From contig OY986970.1 of the NCBI GenBank assembly GCA_963920575.1, positions 22,699,274 to 22,763,273 of the forward strand: 64,000 nt of DNA. The letters are read 5' to 3'. A model generated the notes under the pieces. The model saw only the letters and a program-made list of their open reading frames with translations. It had not been told where the DNA came from and did not search any database. Position numbers and translations under genes: made by a program. This document shows positions 46,154 through 58,800 of the stretch, in pieces; position 1 is the first letter of the stretch; each line of letters opens with the position of its first letter. The DNA is from Narthecium ossifragum (Eukaryota > Streptophyta > Magnoliopsida > Dioscoreales > Nartheciaceae).

Positions 46154-47165
46154 TGATAAGACTTGAAAAGTGCACAAATTACCCTTATAATTTGACTTTG
46201 TTAGTCTTCGAGCAATGCTTCATTGACTATTTTTATCCTATTTCAGGTACAACAGACCCTAGTACGAGTTAGATCAAGTTTGGAGTCAAAACGAGCTCAG
46301 TTGGGCAATTTCAGCATGAATGATTTCTAAGATCTAAGGCTTGTATACCTTTTTGCATGGCTTATATGGATTGCTCTTAATTCTTTTACAATTTTGGTGT
46401 TGCTATATTGTTGGATGTTTGGAATGTTCTAATACGTGATAGATCTAGAGCTATTGCATGTTAGGGTTTGGATTGGACTCATCTAATAGGAGGATCATGC
46501 TAGAACCATGGTATCTCAGATGAACTCTTCTCTGTGATTAGGGATTGTATAGTGCTAGATCCGCTATAGTAGTGCTAGAACCATTATATTATATTCCTAA
46601 TCCTCTATTTATCCTATCTTTCTAGATTTGGCCCTTCAATGTGCTTGGACCATCTTGATCTTACACCTAAATCCATAGTGTTTTTATTTTCTCGCGATGA
46701 ATTCATCCTAATCAGATGATTCATTAGCAATGATCATAACAAATGATTAGGTCACTGATTTTTACATAATTGCTCTCACCGACAAAGGATCCTAATCAGA
46801 ACTTGTTGAGTGATAGGGAGAACTAGGCATTCGCCTATCAACCATTAGGAAAGCCACTCAATGTGATTAGTATGCCCTAATCTTAGAAAGACCTGGTAGA
46901 ACCCGTATCACGGATTAAGAATTCCTTGGTTCCTTATTTTGCATCTATAAATCCTTTAGTTTCAAGCTAGTTTAATTCAAATTTCAAACATTTCCTTAAC
47001 TCATTAGTAGGAGACTATACAGAGCATCTCAACTCGATCCTATTTCCCTGTGGATCGACTCGGAGTCACTGTTAGCTACCTCTAAAGTAGTTAGTTAGTA
47101 GTTTGATTAAAAATTTGTAATTTTGAGTAGATTTGTTAAGGCACGACACTTTTCAAGCTCCATCA
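46154..47165 (+). mobile_element. Solo LTR, same family as 38186-39934, lacking the palindrome block
   Basis: Ends TGATAAGACTTGAAAAGTG and CACTTTTCAAGCTCCATCA are near-perfect inverted repeats. Flanks GCCTA and ACCTA agree at 4 of 5 positions as a TSD. At 1012 bp it is 737 bp shorter than its relative and lacks the GATCGATC cluster. It interrupts the Helitron RepHel remnant. Confidence 0.85.
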
Positions 47166-48044
47166 ACCTACAAATATAAAATTTCATTTCAACAATAAAA
47201 GACTATATGAAATTTTTATTTCATTATCATAAATTAATAATAAATTACCAATTATTTTCTGTAGATAAAAATTCGACATGCTTCGTTATGCATTCGTTTA
47301 GACTTGAAGTATCCATCGTCACCGGAGTTATTCTACACATAGAATAATCCACATGATAGGTATAGGTGTTTGTGGAATGCCAGTGGATGATGTCCCAGAG
47401 GCTCAGACATGAATTGCTTGCTTGAGTGCAGGTTCAGAAGATCCAACACATACTCCTAATTTCTCACGTTCTAGCCATGCATGTTGTGCCAAATGCCTAT
47501 TCGAGATACCAGTTGACGATGTCCCCGATGCTTGTACAACCACTGCTCGCTTTGGTGCAGGTACAAAAAATCCAACATCTCCTCCTAATTTCTCACGTTC
47601 TCGCCGTGGACGTTGTGCTCCTTGCTAGCTTCATTTTGTTGATTTTTTTTCCCATTCTCACCGTGCAAGTTGAGCTAACGCAGCTTTTGATAGCTTATTA
47701 TTATTAACAATACAAACATTCATAATAAATTTTGCACGCTTCGTAAGCCAAAATAAAATTGAGTAAAATGTGACATAAAATAGATCAAATCAAATAAATA
47801 TTGTAGTAAAAGATAAAAAAAACAACATTCACATGCAAATGACTTACTGTGCCAACAATAGTAAGTTGATCGTTACTATCATCAGCCATCTGGGTGGATC
47901 GACACAAGGAAAAGATACAATCAATGATAACAGCCAGTCTACCTTGAATATCTTCAGCTGAAAATGCCCATGCCACAAAAGCTGTTGGTTTTACATACGT
48001 ACTATATAGAAGTTAAACCCTTCGTTGTTGCCCAATCATATAGT
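47166..48044 (-). pseudogene. Upstream part of the Helitron protein with two-copy internal repeat
   Basis: The minus strand from about 47626 reads two similar segments, each with RERE-KLG, then VG, PA and K-QA, followed by VQASGTSSTGIS or VxASGTSSTGIP. Between them is ISNRHLAQHAWLERE. The DNA repeat unit is about 120 bp. A basic, low-complexity leader precedes the conserved block in plant Helitron proteins, so this is probably that leader. One stop interrupts copy two. Confidence 0.5.
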
Positions 48045-48412
48045 AATGCATGTGCCTACAACACGGACACTCATGTAATGCAGCATGAAATATTTAGGAT
48101 TTCTAAATAAAAATTTCAGCAAAACCTCTTCTATACCGAGAGGTAAATGAGACGACTTTACGACATTTCTCAAGTAAAGAAATTAAATCACTATAAAAGG
48201 GGCGAATATTGTCCCCGGGACAAACCTTGCCACAAACCACACAAACAGTTCCAAAATTACAACAGTCCCCACAAACCACAACTTCATAGAAAATAAAAAA
48301 TACAAAGATTCTAATTTCACTAAATACATAAACTTCTCCATAGCTCTTGTATGCATGTCCAACTCCAAAAGCGAGGGAAATGCACAATAAACTGCCAAAA
48401 CAAAATTAAAAA
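48045..48412 (-). repeat. Helitron 3'-terminal region, copy 2
   Basis: Diverged direct copy of 44885-45235. The minus-strand left edge reads GTGTTGTAGGCACATGCATT, a degenerate hairpin. The two copies suggest two tandemly inserted Helitrons. Confidence 0.5.
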
Positions 48413-48858
48413 ATTAGTACAATATTTGACATCATAATATATATTTTTTCTAAACAATGTATGCATTCATACTGCACTGTATCCTCACCATGGCATTTAA
48501 CTAAAAAGCTCCTTTGGGAGGTTCAAGTTATATTAGTTTAGACATAAGATCATTACTCTCAAGCAAGGTCTGAACAAAAAGCACCAACACTGTGAAGAAA
48601 GCACCAATAAAGAAAAATTGACAAAGAAAGTTAATACCTTTGGAACACAGAGAAACATCAAAATACATCTCATTAAATATCTGCCAAATGTGCAGCACTA
48701 TAACCATTCGTGACAACTACTTCATGGCCACTGATCTTGAGCTCAATTATTGCTTGAACAAAATAAACATCGACACCAAGGACCTCAAGATCGAAACATG
48801 AGTAATTTCCAACGAAAAGAGCAAAAAAAAATTATATTTTCGAAACATGAGCAATTTC
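48413..48858. other. Intergenic DNA, no gene seen
   Basis: AT-rich sequence without recognisable features; an imperfect repeat of CGAAACATGAG-AATTTCC occurs near 48794 and 48841. Confidence 0.5.
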
Positions 48859-49269
48859 CACTACAACAAATACGACCTATCCCAGCGTTTTTCTACGTTT
48901 TTCTACCAGCACTCATAAAAAAATGCTGGTGAATGTAGCCTATACCAACGGCCGAGAAACTCGTTGGCATTAATGTGCTATTTACCAGCGCTTTAGGCCG
49001 GCCGCTGGTGTTGACAAATGTATTCTAGGGCTTTATACCGACTGCTGGTATACACTACTTCTTTAGCAACGCTTTGATACGAATGCTAGTATTGACGTCT
49101 CTATGCCAATGTTTTTGTGGCCGCTGGTATAAGTACTGAGACAGTTGATAGCTAGATACCAGCGACTGGTAAAAGTGCTGGCATACATGGATTTAATTCC
49201 AGCATTTTTGTCAAAATGCTGGTGTTGGTTGATCTATACCCGCACTTTGACAACCGTTGGGATAGGTAT
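48859..49269. mobile_element. CACTA-type MITE with ACCAGCG/CGCTGGT subterminal repeats
   Basis: The left end is CACTACAACAAATACGACC, the CACTA terminus. Inside are many short inverted motifs of the ACCAGCG and CGCTGGT type. Near the right side CGTTGGGATAGGTAT is the inverse of the left ATACGACCTATCCCAGCG with small changes. The last ~15 bp of the expected right TIR are missing where the next CACTA end starts. Confidence 0.7.
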
Positions 49270-50110
49270 CACTACAAAAAATTACCCCATTTTACAGCGG
49301 TTGAGAAAGTGTTGTTATAAAATTATATACGGTAGCGGTTTAGATGTAATCGTTGCTAAAATGAAGTTCTATAACAACGGTTTTGGTTAATGTTGCAAAA
49401 AATATACAATTTGCAGCGGTTTATATAACTGTCACTAATAGTTCTATTTCTGGCAGCGATTCATTAGCAACAGTATGTAAACCGCTGGTAGATCATGTTC
49501 TATAGCAGCGGTTTATTTACAGCGCTTCTCATAACAGCTGCGATATACGTGGTACTTTAAAGACGACGGTTTTGACAATTGTTGCAAAAAATAAATTGTT
49601 TGCAGCGGCATGTTAACTGTCGCTATTAGTTCTAGTTATAGCAGCGGTTGATGTGCAGCTGTTTTTTAACCGCTGTAGGAATTGCAGCGGTTTACATAAC
49701 TGTCGCTAATAGTTATATTTCTTGCAAAGGTTCATTAGCAATTGTATGTAAACCGTGGTAGATGTTCTATAACAACGGTTTATTTGCAGCACTTCTCATA
49801 ACCGCTGCGATATGGTACTTAAAAGACGACGGTTTGACTATTGTTGCAAAAGATAAATTTTTTGTAGAGTTTATGTTAACTATCGCTATTAGTTCTACTT
49901 AGAGCAGCGGTTTACAGGCAACAGTTTTCTAACCGTTGCAGGAAAATGGTTTGTTGCAGCAGTTAAGTAGCAATAGTTTGCTAAGTGCTGCAAGGTGATA
50001 TGTTTTGATGTAAACTTTTTCTATGACAATATTGTAAATGCCAATTTAAGTTAGTAAAAACGGTGCACATTGTCACTAATGGATGCTCAGTATAATCGAT
50101 GTAAATGTTA
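49270..50110 (+). mobile_element. CACTA transposon left end with 271-bp tandem subterminal repeat
   Basis: It begins CACTACAAAAAATTACCCC. Dense GCAGCGGTT/AACCGCTGC motifs follow in both orientations, the binding-site layout typical of CACTA subterminal regions. A 271-bp unit is duplicated in tandem (49413-49683 and 49684-about 49950). No matching right end is visible nearby; the transposase exon at 53655 may belong to the same element. Confidence 0.75.
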
Positions 50111-52126
50111 AAACCATTTTACAATGATAGTGGTATTGTGCAATGGAATACCTTGGATTCTGTTGATGACTCGATTATGACATGCACACTACACAGAGCT
50201 GACGGGGTCCGGGTCAGCGTCCTGGATGGGGTTTCCGGGGCTACTACCCTTGGAAGGTAAACGCTTTATGGGATCTATTTAGGTGGATCCAACTTATGTT
50301 GACATTAAATTGCAAATCAAACTTATGCTTCCTTATTATTGAGTGCATATTGAAGATCGGTAGCTAGGCTTGGTCCAGAGGCTCGCAAATTGAGCTCGTG
50401 CTTACTGAAATCATAGTTCACCCTGAGCTTATACGTAACGTTCTTATGATTAGTGAGTGCCGGTGGAGGTAAAAAATAAAATAAAAAAAGCGCGCCAATC
50501 CCAAAATCCCAGCCACATCCCGCGTGAAAAGGCCAATGAAACCCATGTTCATGCGCCTTTGCAACACCCATCGCCTAAAATATTGCTTTCCGCCAATCCC
50601 AAAACCCATCTCGGTGACTCTTCGCTTCCCCGGAAACCCATCTCCTCTTCGGGCGCCTTCTCCACCATCTCCGGCCCCTCCCCTCACTCGCTTCTCTACC
50701 ATTTACTACCGTCCTTCTCTCTACCTCCCTCCCCGACGCTCCCCTTGCCCGCCGATCTACCGCGCCAAACCCATCCCTCGCCTCCATAATTTTTCCTTTC
50801 TTTGGTGGTCGATCTTATTCCTATACCCTCCCAGGTTCTATCCTCACTCCCCCCACCTGCTCTCAGCGACTCTTCGCTTTCCCGGGGAAGAAAAAATTTG
50901 TCAGCAATGTGCATCAAATGGGAGGAGCTCAGGGTGGGAGGCATTCTCCCTTGTTGCATTTTTAATGCTTGGTGTAGTCACAGTCCAGACCTCCTCTTCT
51001 TCTTGGCTTACGCTACGTGGTACTCCCCTCTGTTTATGTATCTAGCAATGCATGCATAAAATTTGGTTCTTGGTGTGTTTTTGGGCTAGTATGGGTTTAT
51101 CCAGGGCAAGAGGTTTTGCTTCTTTGATGTGAATCTGTTCAAATGGCTTTGTATGCAAATAGATTCTCATGAGACATACCATAATGGCAAGAAAGATTTG
51201 GTTTTTATGTAGGTGTCTCTGGCTTTAGTAATGAGGAGAGAACACTACGGCGATACGGGTCTTGTGAGAAGAAAGATATGCCTCTTTTGAAATTTGAATC
51301 AGATCAAATAGCTTTTTTTGTGCTCCTGGGTCTTGATATAGTGTAGGATAGAGGTAAGAAGGACTTAATTTTGTAGATGTGGTTTTATGGAAGCATGTCT
51401 TGGAGGCTCCTCTTTATTTGGGGTCTGGATATGCCCTAATTGGCATCTACAAAAATAGATGTTTATGAAACATAGGCTTCCCTGGTAATTTGGATCTACG
51501 CAACTGGTTCTTAATTAGAACAAGATAACTTTGTTCCTCTGGATGTGTTTCTGCAGAAATAGCCATATATGCAAATAGCATTTGAGAAGACATGCTCCAT
51601 ATCGCATACATGTGTGTATATACTGTAGTTATGTATCTTTGTACATGCGCATACCTGTATTTATGTATGTATAAGTTAATAATCATATTTGCTCCTAGTA
51701 AGTGATGCCATGGTAGATATTAAAGAAAAATGTTTTAAGTGCTTACTAGTATCGGAAGATTATTTCCCCCCTTTTTCTACACATTTATCGTTAGGTGGTT
51801 GATTTTGGGGTGACAAATGATTGATTGCAGCCAATTTGGTCCATATAAGATGCTTTGTATAATCAACCTTATCTGAGTTGGACCTAAATGCTATTAGTTT
51901 TGGATTTATTTGATTTAGACAAGCTTTTTGGTTTTTTGGTGTTATTCTTTCAGTTTTTGTTGTTAGTATCTTCCTTAGATAGGCTAGAATCAACCTACTT
52001 GCTCACTAGAATAGGCTCCTGTAATTGGGCAGATTATGGACGTTTGGCCAATGAACATTGCTTAATGGTTTATGTTTCTCTATGACCTCAAAGGGCACAA
52101 AGTGTTTTGTAATTTAAAAAACACTA
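50111..52126. other. Unassigned 2-kb segment
   Basis: Bases 50490-50890 are CT-rich on the plus strand and resemble a plant 5' UTR or promoter-proximal exon. Open frames there (for example 50524-51045) show no known domain and are Pro/Ser-rich from composition alone. Bases 51060-52120 look like intron or intergenic DNA. Confidence 0.4.
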
Positions 52127-53400
52127 TGAAAGGAACCCAGTAGTGGGTCGAGCCAGAGGGCCGAGCCACGTTATGCGTAGTTTGGAGTCACGTCGTAGGA
52201 TAAGTCAGTCATTGGGGTTATATTTGTATTAGTCAATTTGGAGTTGTGATTGAGTTAAGAGTAGTTATGATTGATTCATGTTGGGTGTGAGCCCGAGTCA
52301 GTTGTTAGTCGAGCTGGATATGAGCCATTTGTTAGACGGCTACACATCCAACGGCTATGATGTTATCTAGGTATTTGAGAGTCCTAGGGTTTTTATACGC
52401 CTCTCTATAAATAAGAGGCACGAGTCTTTAGTTTGGGGAAATTCAGGGGCCGTTTGGCAGGCCCTGTATGAGGTGAATCCAATGGATTAAGGGATGAGCG
52501 GATCCCGGATTCACTGTATCCTATTGTTTGGCGTGCAATGGTGTATGGAATCCGGTCGAATCCGACCTGCGTCGGATTCCAAGATTTTGGAATCGCGGCG
52601 CCGCTGCGGGATCCCGGGATCCCGAATTTGAAGAAATGCTAAATGACTTTTATACCCCCTTGATATTTAAAATAGTTATATTTATCATAACTTTAACTAT
52701 ACAAATTGAAACTTTATGAAATTAGTCTCATTGGAAAGATATCATCGATATCTTCGTTATGAGACCAATATTGAGTATTTTTTAAAGCAAATATTTGATG
52801 TAATTTAATTTATAAAATCATTTAATATATTATAACTTAAATTATACCTAAATTTTCAATAATTTCAATCAATCATTTTACATGATTAGATGCATTCAAA
52901 GAATTAATTTGACCCAAATTTTCAATAATTTCGATCAATCATATCTCGTGGGTATTGTTATTATTATAATAAAAAACATGTCTTAATTTGAAGAAAATTT
53001 AAAGTTTTATTATTAATTTGAACAAAATTAGCAGATTCAGCTCATCCATAATAGACAAGCCAAACACCAGAATCAACAGATTCAGCTCATCCCATACAGA
53101 CCAACCAAACAACAGAACCAAAATCCACGGAATCATCAGATTCAGCTCATTCCCCATTTAGCTAATTCCACAGATTCCTCATTCAGCTAATTCATCAGAT
53201 TCAGGTTTGCCAAACGCACCCTCAGTGAATTAGTAAAGCTATTGAGGGGTTCTTCCAGCCTTCAAGTGGAAATAGGGGTTTATCCAACCATTAATTGGAT
53301 ACAAGGGGCGTCCTCGGCCATCAATCGAGAATTATCATCATCTTCTCTATCTTCCTTCCACCATCCACGAACTGGTGAGATCTCCCCAGATCCAAGATAT
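52127..53400 (+). mobile_element. LTR-like sequence, possible solo LTR
   Basis: It starts near TGAAAGGAACCC. A TATAAATAAGAGG motif lies at about 52405. Downstream, AGGGGTTCTTCCAGCCTTCA, ACCATTAATTGGA and CGTCCTCGGCCATCAA echo the R/U5 part of the chromovirus LTR at 27960-28030. A Harbinger-type element interrupts it. The right boundary and a TSD could not be fixed. Confidence 0.35.
52446..53221. mobile_element. Non-autonomous Harbinger/Tourist-type element
   Basis: Ends GGGGCCGTTTGGC and GCCAAACGCACCC are inverted with two mismatches. A 3-bp duplication TCA lies on each side (52443-52445 and 53222-53224). The 776-bp interior is AT-rich; near the right end it has repeated CAGATTCAGCTCAT and CCAAACA motifs. 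No transposase. Confidence 0.65.
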
Positions 53401-54150
53401 ACATGATTGTTTATTAGGTCATGCATGTCTCGTCGACCCTCTTTCTATTAGTTTAGAGAGTTAGCAAGCTGTGTGATATATGAGCTAATGCACTATTCCA
53501 AACTTATAAGCTCTATTCTCTATAAAAAAAAAGTGATTTAATTTTGATCCCTATCCACCATCTTAATGCATGAAAGTCCTTGAATCTTTGATTTATAACA
53601 TCATTGAAACCTTAATGTTCATTTGCGCAGATAGATTGCTATTGATATATGAAGGTTATGGATGAGACTTGGATTACTATGCCAAGGAATAGTAATGAAT
53701 ATTTAAATGGTGCGGAGACTTTTCTTCAATTTGCCTTTGAAAAAGCAACAGATAGTAGTGGTAGAATTCTTTATCCTTGTGTTAATTGTTTGAACATTTT
53801 GGTTCAAACGTGATGAAGTTGAAGATCACTTGATATGCGATGGTTTTTATAATCGCTATATCTTTTTGGATGCACCATGAAGAGTCCATACAAACACCAC
53901 CATTATCATCTGATCGCACATATGCTAGTCATTCAGATTTTATTCGGGAGTTAATAGTGTCAAGCAGTGCTGAGTACTGTCTTTATGGTGCCTCCTGAAT
54001 CCAATTATATAGTTGCAGTTATCTGACAAGCTTCTCACTTCCTAGAAATACGTGTTTTGGTTTAACACAGGTGTTTGACAACTACAAAGAAGGGTTCTAA
54101 TTTGTAGATCTGCAAACTGCTGCAAGAGGCATACTTGTCCTAACACTTAC
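53401..54150 (+). pseudogene. CACTA transposase N-terminal exon (transposase-associated domain)
   Basis: From the ATG at about 53665 the plus strand reads MDETWITMPRNSNEYLNGAE, FLQFAFEKATDSSGRILYPC and VNCLN, then, after frame breaks, HLICDGFYNRYIF-like and further pieces to about 53960. This is the Cys-containing N-terminal domain that precedes CACTA TNPD-type transposases. The catalytic part is missing. The MULE at 54151 follows. Confidence 0.6.
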
Positions 54151-55040
54151 AGGATTTTTTGCCAAAATGGACCCCTAGTGTCCAGATTTGGCACATTGAG
54201 ATCCCCCAGTATTTCTTTGCAATAGAGGACCCCAAACCTTAGAATTCCTGATTTTACCCCTCCCCTCCCATGCCATGGATGGCCATGCCATACATGCATC
54301 CCGTATCTCGTTTCTCCTCATCATTATCGCATTTAATGCATGCATCAGGACTTTGCGTAAAAAAAAAACCCTCCCGTCGCGACGGGATGTGTCTTCTTCC
54401 CGAACCGTCTTCTTCCCACCCGCCGGACATGGCTCCTCCGGCCATCTTCTTTTCTCCCTCTCCACTACCTCCTCTTCTCTTCTCCCTCTCCACTCTTCTC
54501 CATTATTCTTTCATATCTCCTCCCTTTCCACTGCCTCCACTTCTCTATCTCAGCCAAAATAGTTCACCGTAGAGAGCTCTCCACACATGCAAGGCAATGA
54601 GCATGTCCAAGTGAAGACGAAGAAGTAGTACAACTGGTGGAAGAGATGACAATTAACGGACTCCCACCGGAGGCCGAAAGAGTAAGTTATAAAAGCACGG
54701 GTATAATAATAAGATGTGTGTGTATAAAATTCTACACACGTGTCTAAACTTATTTTCACGCGTATAAATAGGATACACGCGTGTACAAAATTTAAGAACG
54801 TGTACAAGGTGTACATGATTTTCACGTGTATTAGTAGCTCTCACACGTGTCCTTGCACGCGTAGAAATCTGAACAGACACGCGTATAAATGACCATGCGT
54901 GTGTACAAAAGCATCATAACACACATTTGATGTGGCGCGTTTCTACTGGGTAGTGCAAAGACTAAAGCCAAAAAAAAAATATGTACTACTCACACGTGTC
55001 GGTTAACGAATTAGTTAAATAAAAACAACACTCCTGCCAC
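54151..55040. repeat. Left TIR of the Ulp1 MULE
   Basis: It contains a CT-rich block (54380-54550) and then an AT-rich block with about ten ACGCGT, ACACGTGT and related palindromes (54720-55010). It mirrors about 61790-62637. Confidence 0.92.
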
Positions 55041-55820
55041 ATTCAATGCGACGGGACGTGACGGTCCAGGTGGCCGTTTATGATAGGTTCACCGTCGCGT
55101 CTCGTGCTGTGTAATGCGACGATTCGACGTCGCGTCTCGAAACGGCGCGTTGCGTGCCAAATCCCTTTTCACACGGGTATTTTAGCAAAAACCCGCCGTT
55201 CAATGTTCTTCTTCTCTTTCACCTAGCAGACCACCGCCGATTGGTTTTCTTCTTCTTTTCCTTTCCCTTGCTATTCTTTGTTTTTCTTATCCGTGCTCTT
55301 CTCCTTCTCTCTTTTCTTTGACCCTGCTCTTCTTCGCCTCTCTTTTCGTGCTCCCACCGTCTGAAATAGTGAGAGAATAGAGAACGTCTTTGTCGAGGTT
55401 CTTGGGAAGGCCCTGGAAAAGGCCATAGCCGGGAAGCTACATGCCAACCCCTCAGGTACAGTACATGTGGAATCAGCCCAAAACCCCTTCTTATTAGAGT
55501 GGAAAAGGCCGTGGTTGCCTTCTCCTCTCATCCCGTCCTCCCCCTCCTGTATGCTCATTAAAATTCCCTTATTAATTACCCCTGAAACCCCTCCTGATAT
55601 CTCCCCCAATCTTGTTATTTTGTTTTGAATTTTTCCTAATATGTCTATTTTCTTGTACGTTTACACTATTACCCGTCTTTTAGTATTTGTTACACGTATC
55701 TCCTATACGCGTACTTGTTCTCTTGGTGGCTACCTACGTGTCACGACATAGACGCGTATGACGTCCATTTGCACGCGTATTTTCCTTTATCCGTGTAGTT
55801 TATTTTAACACATAGCTAAC
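55041..55820 (+). other. 5' region and probable first exon of the Ulp1-like gene
   Basis: Bases 55365-55455 read RIENVFVEVLGKALEKAIAG, KLHANPS, then a GT donor. A homologous exon starts MEGVLSNAFDKAMETAIVIA at 63234 in the next MULE, also followed by GT. No ATG is in frame here, so the start may be lost. The rest is an intron with ACGCGT-type motifs. Confidence 0.5.
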
Positions 55821-58800
55821 ATTTGCACGTGTGAAACTCTCAGAGGAAGGCGGACCAGGGACATGGCGCGCACCATTCACTGGGCGGTGCTACGGAGCGA
55901 AGATAAAGGAATTATCAAGCGATTACGTCGCGGACGTACATGTCGAGATCATCCGCAAGACCCCGTTCGGCCACTTCCTCGAGCTTCCAGAGGTCAAGCA
56001 AGACAACCGACTGCTTGACGAGATGATGCGAAACCATGAAGGGGGCCTGCAGTTTAACCTTAGTGGCAACGTCAGGGCATTGACACCTGAGGACGTTGCC
56101 GTCTTCCTCGGCCTTCCACTAGGCGGGGAGCTCGTCCATCGGGGTAAGAAGGTGCGCCAGAATCTTATGGATATCCCCTACTTCGCCAGACGCGCCCAGG
56201 GGAAGACCAAGAATGGTGACCTCTAGATGCAGGGCATCGTGGAGATATTGAAGCAACTGAATGATAGAAGGGACCAGGAATCGGTGGAAGATTTCTGCCG
56301 TGTGTGGTTGCACACTAGTCCTTACAGATTAGAACTGTGAGCTGACCGGCTGCAGAGAACCCAGGGAACCCGGCAAGACCCCTCGCATATTTAAATGGAC
56401 TAAAGTGAAGCAACCAAAGCGGGGAAGGCTAAGCGATCCGCGTTCGACGTTTATCCCCACAGAGGTGAGTCCCTATTCCTTGTGCTTCCTTTTGCATTAT
56501 GCCAATGCTCTCGCCACAAATTTAACTTACCGTTTTCTGTTCCAGCTTGGTTACACCGACGTAGAGGTCGCACTGTACCTTGGGGGTACACGGCAACTGC
56601 ACGATTGGAGATGGTCGGTATGTCGTCTATAGAGCCTCCGTCTGCGCCTAAGAAGTCTACCTGACGCGTTTCTTTCATGTCTCCTCTAGGAAGTCCTCCC
56701 GAGGACGTGGTCGACGAGCAGTAGCAACCTGTCTTCGCAACTCAAGACCTCCAATCGAGCCCAACCGATAAAACAAAATGGGAACATGTAAAAACTCTAA
56801 TTATTCGCGTCTTCGTCTATATTTATAGTAGTGACGTGTTTTCTTCTATAATTATACGTGTTTTTTCCTTCGTTACTGCTAATACACGTATTTAGGAACG
56901 CGTATTGGTTTCTATGCGTGAATGTGAACGCGTTCGGACTACCAGGCGCGTTTGTTCGTACATGTCTAGTAATTATGTGTTTTTTACTCTGGAACACAGG
57001 TAAAGTCAGAGTTCCTAAAAATTGCACGCCGGGATCTCGAAAGATCTGAGGAAATCCGACGCCTGAATATCTCAGTGAACAGGTTGGGGGGCAGCTGGCC
57101 GCGACAAATGCCAAGCTAGCTAGGGCTGAAAATGAAATTGCAGCCATGTAGCAAAAAACAAATATGGAGACAGGACAGCATCAAGAACCATTCATCGGGG
57201 AATTATTCCCTTGCTTGATCACCAAGCGGAGGAGAAGCTTCATGGGGCACCCAAGCCAAGACGCCGTGGAGGAGACCCGAGAGCCCGAGCATGCGGCCAC
57301 AGATTTAGTGAGAGTGCCACAAGAGAAATTGACCAAACAGGGACGCAGGGGACATCGATTGGAAGAAACCATCAGTCCCCCATATGCCTTCCGGTCAAAG
57401 AAGACTAAGGCGATACCATGCAAGAGGCGAAGGGGCTCAACGAGACAATCTCTGGCTACAGAAGCACACCAACTGGCCGCCACTGACATTATCATGAGCA
57501 CGGTCAGTGAGTTGTTGAGTATGACCGTCGTGGAAGAGCCGGCGAGGGAAGAGGAGGCGGAGGCCGTGGACGCAGTTGCCGTGGATCCTGAGGACGTGGA
57601 GGCAGTGCCCGTGGGGGCAGATGCCGCGGACGATATGAGGGCCACGGAGGCAAAGCCCGTGAATGCAGAGGCCGCGGACGAGGCAAGTGCCATGGAGGCA
57701 GAGCCCGCTGTTACTGAGTCCGCGGAAGAAGGCGACCATAAGGCCGGTGAACCTATAGATGATGCAGTCAATGATGTGTGATGTGGGGGCAGATGTTCAG
57801 CTCGCCCACTCATATTCTCCGCCGTTGGCATCCCCGAGTGGCTCAGGTGATTCCCATAAAGATGACAGTTGGATTGCGGTGAATGAGGCACAGCGAATGC
57901 CGGAGGAGCTTGCACATACACTGGAGCTTCACGAGGCCCATAGAATATACTTTCGCAAGAGAAGTAACTTTTAGACCCGTCGTCAGTCAGAAGCAGTACA
58001 TCGACGACTCGAAAGCGGTTGTGAATTTGCTTGAAAACTTCGAGAAGAGGGGGTTTGAATATCTCGACCTGATTGACGACGAGTAAGTTCTCGCTCTATA
58101 CGGGTCATTTTTTAATAGTCGTATAGTTTCTTTTTATACGCGTGTTATGTCCATTTACACGCGTTTATTTGATGTTATGTTTTGGCATAGGTTTACACGT
58201 CTAAAGCAGTTGTACGCGTGTAATGTGGTTTTATATGCGTATGTAGAGACGCATATCTTTTGAGTATATACGTATATTTATTGTGCATGTCCAGTGCCGT
58301 CGTCTATACCCATGGGATGGGCTACTGCACCCGTAGCCATATCATGAGCATACTGAACAATAGCTCCATCGAGGGTGATGTCATCGACGCGGCGCAGGAT
58401 GTCTTGGCGGATCGTTATCTACCGGCAAAGACATCCCGCCGTTGTTTTTTTTTCATCTACTCGCCTCCATGTAAGTATCTAATCATGTTACGTCAATCAC
58501 TTGGTGCTATGCTCGTTACACTAAACATCTAACGGTTTATTTCAGCATGCTATACGTGACGGGCATCATTCGCTACGTGATTCGCTCCTGCACTCGTGCA
58601 AAACCTTCTCCGCACTTTCGATCTTGGACGTGTGGTTCATCCCACTACAAACCAGTCAGCATTGGCACTTGCTCGTAGTAGATTTATTGGGCGGGGTTTG
58701 CAAGCACTACACATCTTCTGAGACACCAATCTACAACAAAGATGCTGAGGATATGGCTAAGTGGGTTGCACATGGTAAAGGAGAGCAGCGTGGGGGCTTG

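Noticed and set aside
50524..51045. 173-codon Pro-rich frame
   Set aside because: No known domain, no homologous structure, and Pro/Ser content follows from CT-rich DNA. It might be a 5' UTR, but this cannot be supported.
57181..57921. 246-codon minus-strand frame
   Set aside because: It is the antisense shadow of the acidic repeat linker of the Ulp1-like gene on the plus strand.
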